From NCBI RefSeq assembly GCF_000425805.1, contig NZ_KE384456.1:1-64000 (forward strand): 64,000 nt of DNA. The letters run 5' to 3'. Origin of the DNA: Pseudomonas vranovensis DSM 16006. Its GTDB lineage: Bacteria; Pseudomonadota; Gammaproteobacteria; Pseudomonadales; Pseudomonadaceae. The first letter of the stretch is position 1, and every line of letters begins with the position of its first letter. Shown piece after piece: positions 60,292 through 64,000 of the stretch. The notes beneath the pieces were generated by a model. That model was not told where the DNA came from. It saw only the letters and a program-made list of their open reading frames with translations, and ran no database searches. Both the position numbers and the translations under genes were made by a program.

Positions 60292-61701
60292 TCAGTAGCG
60301 GTAGGCGTGTGGCTTGAACGGCCCTTCAACAGTGACGCCGATGTACTCGGCCTGTTGAGGGGTCAGTTGGGTCACTACGCCGCCGAAGCCGCGGACCATT
60401 TCCAGGGCCACTTCTTCGTCGAGTTTCTTCGGCAGTACTTCAACGGTCAGGCGCTCGGCTTTCTGAGCGGCTGGCAGGTCGGCGTACTTCTGGCCGAACA
60501 GGAAGATCTGTGCCAGCACCTGGTTGGCGAACGAGCCATCCATGATGCGGCTTGGGTGGCCAGTGGCATTGCCCAGGTTCACCAGGCGACCTTCGGCCAG
60601 CAGGATCAGGTAGTCGTCGTTCTGTGGGTCGAAGCTGCCAGCGCCGGTACGGTGGATCTTGTGTACCTGTGGCTTGACCTCTTCCCAGGCCCAGTTCTTG
60701 CGCATGAAAGCGGTGTCGATTTCATTGTCGAAGTGGCCGATGTTGCACACGACGGCGCGCTTTTTCAGGGCCTTGAGCATGTTGGCGTCGCAGACGTTGA
60801 CGTTACCGGTGGTGGTGACGATCAGGTCGATCTTGCCCAGCAAGGCCTTGTCGATGCTCGCTTCGGTGCCGGTGTTGATACCGTCGATGAACGGCGAAAC
60901 CAGCTCGAAACCGTCCATGCAGGCCTGCATGGCGCAGATCGGATCGACTTCGGTCACCTTGACGATCATGCCTTCCTGGCGCAGCGACTGGGCCGAGCCC
61001 TTGCCGACGTCGCCGTAGCCGATGACCAGGGCTTGCTTGCCCGACAGCAGGTGATCGGTACCGCGCTTGATCGCATCGTTCAGGCTATGACGGCAGCCGT
61101 ACTTGTTGTCGTTCTTGCTCTTGGTGACCGAGTCGTTGACGTTGATGGCCGGGATTTTCAGCTCGCCCTTGGCCAGCATGTCCAGCAGGCGGTGAACGCC
61201 GGTGGTGGTTTCTTCGGTAACGCCGTGGACGCGGTCGAGAACGGCCGGGTACTTCTTGTGCAGCAGCTCGGTGAGGTCGCCGCCGTCGTCCAGGATCATG
61301 TTGGCATCCCATGGCTGGCCATCCTTGAGGATGGTCTGCTCAAGGCACCACTCGTACTCTTCTTCGGTCTCGCCTTTCCAGGCGAATACCGGAATGCCGG
61401 CAGCGGCGATGGAGGCAGCGGCCTGGTCCTGAGTGGAGAAAATGTTGCAGGACGACCAGCGCACTTCGGCACCCAGGGCAACCAGGGTTTCGATCAGCAC
61501 GGCGGTCTGAATGGTCATGTGGATGCAGCCGAGGATCTTGGCACCCTTGAGCGGTTGCTCTTGCAGGTACTTGCGGCGCAGGCCCATCAGTGCCGGCATT
61601 TCCGATTCAGCGATGATGGTTTCGCGACGGCCCCAGGCAGCCAGGGAGATGTCGGCGACTTTGAAATCGGTAAAACCTGCAGGCGTGATTACAGCGCTCA
61701 T
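60292..61701 (-). CDS. ahcY: Adenosylhomocysteinase (SAH hydrolase)
   Basis: NAD-dependent enzyme that splits S-adenosylhomocysteine, the product of methylation reactions, into adenosine and homocysteine. It has 469 residues from the ATG at 61701. The frame upstream runs through the riboswitch leader and is not translated. The NAD motif VIGYGDVGKGSAQ, substrate part LGCIHMTIQTAVLIETL and C-terminal PFKPHAYRY are intact, and it includes the approximately 40-residue insert typical of this bacterial subgroup. An SAH riboswitch precedes it. Confidence 0.98.
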   Translation of the reverse strand: MSAVITPAGFTDFKVADISLAAWGRRETIIAESEMPALMGLRRKYLQEQPLKGAKILGCIHMTIQTAVLIETLVALGAEVRWSSCNIFSTQDQAAASIAAAGIPVFAWKGETEEEYEWCLEQTILKDGQPWDANMILDDGGDLTELLHKKYPAVLDRVHGVTEETTTGVHRLLDMLAKGELKIPAINVNDSVTKSKNDNKYGCRHSLNDAIKRGTDHLLSGKQALVIGYGDVGKGSAQSLRQEGMIVKVTEVDPICAMQACMDGFELVSPFIDGINTGTEASIDKALLGKIDLIVTTTGNVNVCDANMLKALKKRAVVCNIGHFDNEIDTAFMRKNWAWEEVKPQVHKIHRTGAGSFDPQNDDYLILLAEGRLVNLGNATGHPSRIMDGSFANQVLAQIFLFGQKYADLPAAQKAERLTVEVLPKKLDEEVALEMVRGFGGVVTQLTPQQAEYIGVTVEGPFKPHAYRY

Positions 61702-61734
61702 TGAGAGCCTCCATTCGTAGTGTGCGAATGGGCG

Positions 61735-61828
61735 CCGTTGTGCGTTTAGTGTCGCCAGGCAAGGCCTGGCCAGACAACGCCCCATCCGAGCCTGACAGGT
61801 TGAACCTGCTGCAGCGCCCCTCGGACAG
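61735..61828 (-). promoter_or_regulatory. S-adenosylhomocysteine (SAH) riboswitch in the ahcY leader
   Basis: On the - strand the leader reads GTCCGAGGGGCGCTGC, a small hairpin (AGGTTCAACCT), then CAGGCTCGGATGGGGCG. TCCGAG and CTCGGA form the P1 stem and GGGGCGCTGC is the conserved core of the SAH-I riboswitch. A further stem with GCCAGGC/GCCTGGC and the pairing GGGCG...CGCCC lies downstream, as in the P4/P3 part. This class turns expression on when SAH is present, which fits ahcY as the gene that removes it. Exact ends are estimated. Confidence 0.9.
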
Positions 61829-61877
61829 GTGGCGGGAACGGTATCAAGTGCAGATGACCGTTTTTCAAGCGAGGGCG

Positions 61878-61906
61878 ATTATAGCCGTGCCAACGCAACT
61901 GCCCAA
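61878..61906 (-). promoter_or_regulatory. Sigma-70 promoter of ahcY
   Basis: On the - strand TTGGGC (61906-61901) and TATAAT (61883-61878) are 17 bases apart, a near-consensus pair. Transcription would start near 61871, about 45 bases before the riboswitch. Confidence 0.85.
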
Positions 61907-62011
61907 GGTTTTCTGTCGATTAATCGAGACCATAGTCGATGTTAAATGGAGGCATGTGGCCGGCTCTGCCATCATTACCTCCAACGATTGGCAAGACGGT
62001 CAGGAGTAGAT

Positions 62012-62410
62012 ATGAATTTTCACACCCGCAAGTGGGTCAAGCCCGAAGACCTCAACCCCAACGGTACCCTGTTCGGCGGCAGCCTGCTGCGCTGGATCGA
62101 CGAAGAGGCGGCGATCTACGCGATCGTGCAGCTGGGCAACCAGCGAGTGGTGACCAAGTACATCTCGGAAATCAACTTCGTCAGCGCCTCGCGCCAGGGC
62201 GACATTATCGAGTTGGGCATTACGGCCACCGAGTTCGGCCGCACCTCCATCACCCTCCAGTGCGAAGTGCGCAACAAGATCACCCGCAAGAGCATCCTGA
62301 CGGTTGATCGCATGGTCTTCGTCAACCTGGGTGAGGATGGTCTGCCGGCGGCCCATGGGCGGACCGAGATCAAGTACATCAAGGACCAGTTCGATACGAC
62401 GGTGGAATGA
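62012..62410 (+). CDS. Acyl-CoA thioesterase, YciA-like hotdog fold
   Basis: Cytoplasmic hotdog-fold thioesterase, 132 residues from ATG 62012 (CAGGAG upstream). The motif NPNGTLFGGSLLRWIDEEA carries the catalytic aspartate and the NxxGxxxGG loop. VNFVSASRQGDIIELG-type sequence (INFVSASRQGDIIELGI) is the second family block. It acts on acyl-CoAs, but chain-length preference is not readable. It is divergent from ahcY. Confidence 0.9.
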   Translation: MNFHTRKWVKPEDLNPNGTLFGGSLLRWIDEEAAIYAIVQLGNQRVVTKYISEINFVSASRQGDIIELGITATEFGRTSITLQCEVRNKITRKSILTVDRMVFVNLGEDGLPAAHGRTEIKYIKDQFDTTVE

Positions 62411-62418
62411 GAACAGCA

Positions 62419-62448
62419 TCGCGGGGCAAGTCTGGACTTGCCCCGCGA
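62419..62448. repeat. Short REP-type hairpin between convergent genes
   Basis: Perfect 14-base arms (TCGCGGGGCAAGTC and its complement) with a 2-base loop lie between the thioesterase (+) and antiporter (-) stops. It is the shortest copy of this repeat family in the window. Confidence 0.88.
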
Positions 62449-62456
62449 AAAGCCCC

Positions 62457-63692
62457 TCAAGGCCGCTCGGTCACCCCACGCACCACCCGGCCGATCGTCA
62501 GCCCCTGCAACAGGATCGACGACAGCACCACGATGTAGGTGATGCTCAACAGCAGGTCACGCTCGGTACCGCTGGGCAGCGACAGCGCCAGCGCCACCGA
62601 AACCCCGCCTCGCAATCCACCCCAGGTCAGTACTCGCACGGTGCCGCGCGGCACATTGCGCCAGCGGCGCAGCATGACAATGGCCGGGGCCACGGTCAGC
62701 AGGCGGGACAGCAGGATCGCCACGGCCAATACACCAGCGGCCGCCAGGTGCATCCAGGAGAACGGCAGCAGCAACAGCTCCAGGCCGATCAAGGCGAACA
62801 GCAGGGCGTTGAGCATATCGTCGATCAGTTCCCAGAAACCGTCCAGGTAACGACGGGTCATTTCGTTCATCGCCAGGTTGCGTCCCAGGTTGCCGATGAT
62901 CAGGCCTGCCACCACCATCGCGATGGGCGCCGACACATGCAGCTCGTAGGCCATGGCCGAACCGCCGATGACCAGGGCCAGGGCCAGCATGACCTCGACC
63001 TGGTACTGCTCGATGCCCTTGATCATGCGGTAGGTGATATAGCCGATCAGGCCGCCGAACAGCGCACCGCCAATGGCTTCGCGGACGAACAGGATGGCGG
63101 TTTCGCTGACCGTCGGCGTCTCGCCCAGTTGGGCAATGCCCAGCAGCACGGTAAACACCACCACCGCCGTACCGTCATTGAACAGCGACTCGCCAACAAT
63201 CGTGGTTTTCAACGGTTTGGAGGCGTTTGCGGTACGCAAGGCACCGAGCACCGCAATGGGATCGGTGGGTGAGATCAAGGCGCCGAACAGCAGGCAGTAG
63301 AGCAGGCTGATGTGCCAACCGAACAGGGCGAAGATCCAGTGGGCGAGGTAGCCGATGACCACGGTGGCGATCAGTACGCCTACGGTGGCCAGCAGCCCGA
63401 TCGGCCAACGGTAGCTGCGCAGGTCGGCGAGGTTGACGTGCAGGGCGCCGGCAAACAGCAGGAACGACAGCATCCAGTGCATAAGCAGGTCGTTGAAATC
63501 GATCTGGCTCATCAGGCCTTGCACCCGCTCTTCCAGCCCCGGGTAGCCGATGACACTCAAGCCTTGGAGCAGCAGGGAAAACAGCAGGGCAGTGACCATG
63601 ACGCCAATGGTGGGCGGCAGGCCGATAAAGCGGTAATTCAGGTAGGTGAGGAGGGTGGTCAAGCAAATAAACGCAGCAACGAGCTCAAGCAT
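62457..63692 (-). CDS. Sodium/proton antiporter-type protein (CPA1/NhaP family)
   Basis: Inner-membrane cation:proton antiporter, 411 residues from the ATG at 63692 (AGGA site), with about 12 hydrophobic segments. The ion-site motifs GALISPTDPIAVLGALR and VGESLFNDGTAVVVFTV are typical of CPA1 exchangers. There is no large cytoplasmic tail, and the frame upstream of the ATG is not conserved. The ion (Na+, K+ or Li+) cannot be told. Confidence 0.92.
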   Translation of the reverse strand: MLELVAAFICLTTLLTYLNYRFIGLPPTIGVMVTALLFSLLLQGLSVIGYPGLEERVQGLMSQIDFNDLLMHWMLSFLLFAGALHVNLADLRSYRWPIGLLATVGVLIATVVIGYLAHWIFALFGWHISLLYCLLFGALISPTDPIAVLGALRTANASKPLKTTIVGESLFNDGTAVVVFTVLLGIAQLGETPTVSETAILFVREAIGGALFGGLIGYITYRMIKGIEQYQVEVMLALALVIGGSAMAYELHVSAPIAMVVAGLIIGNLGRNLAMNEMTRRYLDGFWELIDDMLNALLFALIGLELLLLPFSWMHLAAAGVLAVAILLSRLLTVAPAIVMLRRWRNVPRGTVRVLTWGGLRGGVSVALALSLPSGTERDLLLSITYIVVLSSILLQGLTIGRVVRGVTERP

Positions 63693-63914
63693 TCGGGGTC
63701 CTGTAGTGGCTTTCAATTCGGCACCCGAGTCCATCGGGCAGTGCTTGGATGGCTTGCCGTTGGCTTGGGGACACAGTTTTTGACTGCATGCGTTGACCGC
63801 GATCGCTGGGTTTCGTTTCCCTGGCAAGCAATTGTGCGCGACGCCAGGCGGGGTGAAATGCTTAGATAGCGCCTGGCCATTGATGACCCGACCTGCACTG
63901 CCAAGGACCTACGC

Positions 63915-64000
63915 GTGTTAGCCACTTCACTGGTACTGGTTGCTGCTTTGCTGCATGCAACCTGGAACACCCTGATCAAATTCAGCGGCGAGCGTTTGCT
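63915..64000 (+). CDS. EamA-type DMT transporter, N-terminus only
   Basis: From GTG 63915 the frame is open to the window edge (28 complete codons). It reads as a first TM helix of the EamA/DMT family (VLVAALLHATWNTLIKFSG). AAGGAC lies 7-8 bases upstream. The rest is outside the window, so the substrate is unknown. Confidence 0.75.
   Translation, partial: MLATSLVLVAALLHATWNTLIKFSGERL

Noticed and set aside
61702..61785. N-terminal extension of ahcY by 28 codons
   Set aside because: It overlaps the riboswitch region. The conserved protein begins at MSAVITPAGF and the extension has no family match.
1..64000. tRNA, rRNA, insertion sequences, prophage or toxin-antitoxin genes
   Set aside because: None was recognised by eye: no CCA-ended cloverleaf candidates in the gaps, no transposase or integrase motifs. 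A tRNAscan and IS search would be needed to exclude small or degenerate ones.

Overview
The window is a stretch of Pseudomonas chromosome, most likely from the P. putida group. Reasons: the histidine-utilisation genes in the order hutU-hutH-transporter-hutI-hutG, a class II medium-chain-length polyhydroxyalkanoate (PHA) cluster phaC1-phaZ-phaC2-phaD facing phaI-phaF, separate hisI and hisE next to tatABC, a shortened pilGHIJ-chpA-chpC chemosensory cluster, and several REP-type hairpins at gene ends. GC content is high and even. I found no rRNA, tRNA, CRISPR array, insertion sequence or prophage gene, and coding density is near 90%.

Left block (1-15.6 kb, + strand): end of the hut operon (hutU cut by the left edge, hutH, APC-family transporter, hutI, hutG), then pip, dtd, the osmoregulated periplasmic glucan pair mdoG-mdoH, and a three-gene polar amino acid ABC importer. 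From 15.6 to 23.6 kb everything lies on the - strand. Read in transcription order this is ubiE-ubiJ-ubiB (ubiquinone), hisI-hisE, tatA-tatB-tatC, an RsmE-family methyltransferase and a methyl-accepting chemotaxis protein with a large helical sensor domain.

PHA block (23.7-30.5 kb): a small PHA-system protein, phaI and phaF on +, convergent with phaC1-phaZ-phaC2-phaD on -, with a REP hairpin between the two ends. It is followed by a DUF971 gene and hslV-hslU (ATP-dependent protease, both - strand).

Middle-right block (33.5-51.8 kb): on the - strand, in transcription order, gshB, a TonB-type protein, algH, ruvX, pyrR, pyrB and pyrC' (a dihydroorotase homologue without its metal-binding histidines). 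On the + strand is the Chp chemosensory system pilG-pilH-pilI-pilJ-chpA-chpC without recognisable methyltransferase or methylesterase genes, then a hemolysin III-family membrane protein. A second RsmE-family gene and bioA follow on the - strand.

Right block (51.9-64 kb): a secreted flavin amine oxidase-like protein with a histone H1-like tail, cytochrome b561 and yceI (+). Then on - come rhlE, an orphan solute-binding protein, a putative glycosyltransferase, metF and ahcY. ahcY is preceded by a clear S-adenosylhomocysteine (SAH) riboswitch and a good sigma-70 promoter. The window closes with a thioesterase (+), a sodium/proton antiporter-type protein (-) and the first codons of an EamA-type transporter (+).

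Most genes are ordinary core genes. The points I rate highest are the SAH riboswitch, a dispersed intergenic repeat family seen three times, the tailed amine oxidase, the two RsmE paralogues, the reduced Chp system with its altered ChpA phosphotransfer domains, and a periplasmic insert in the ABC permease.
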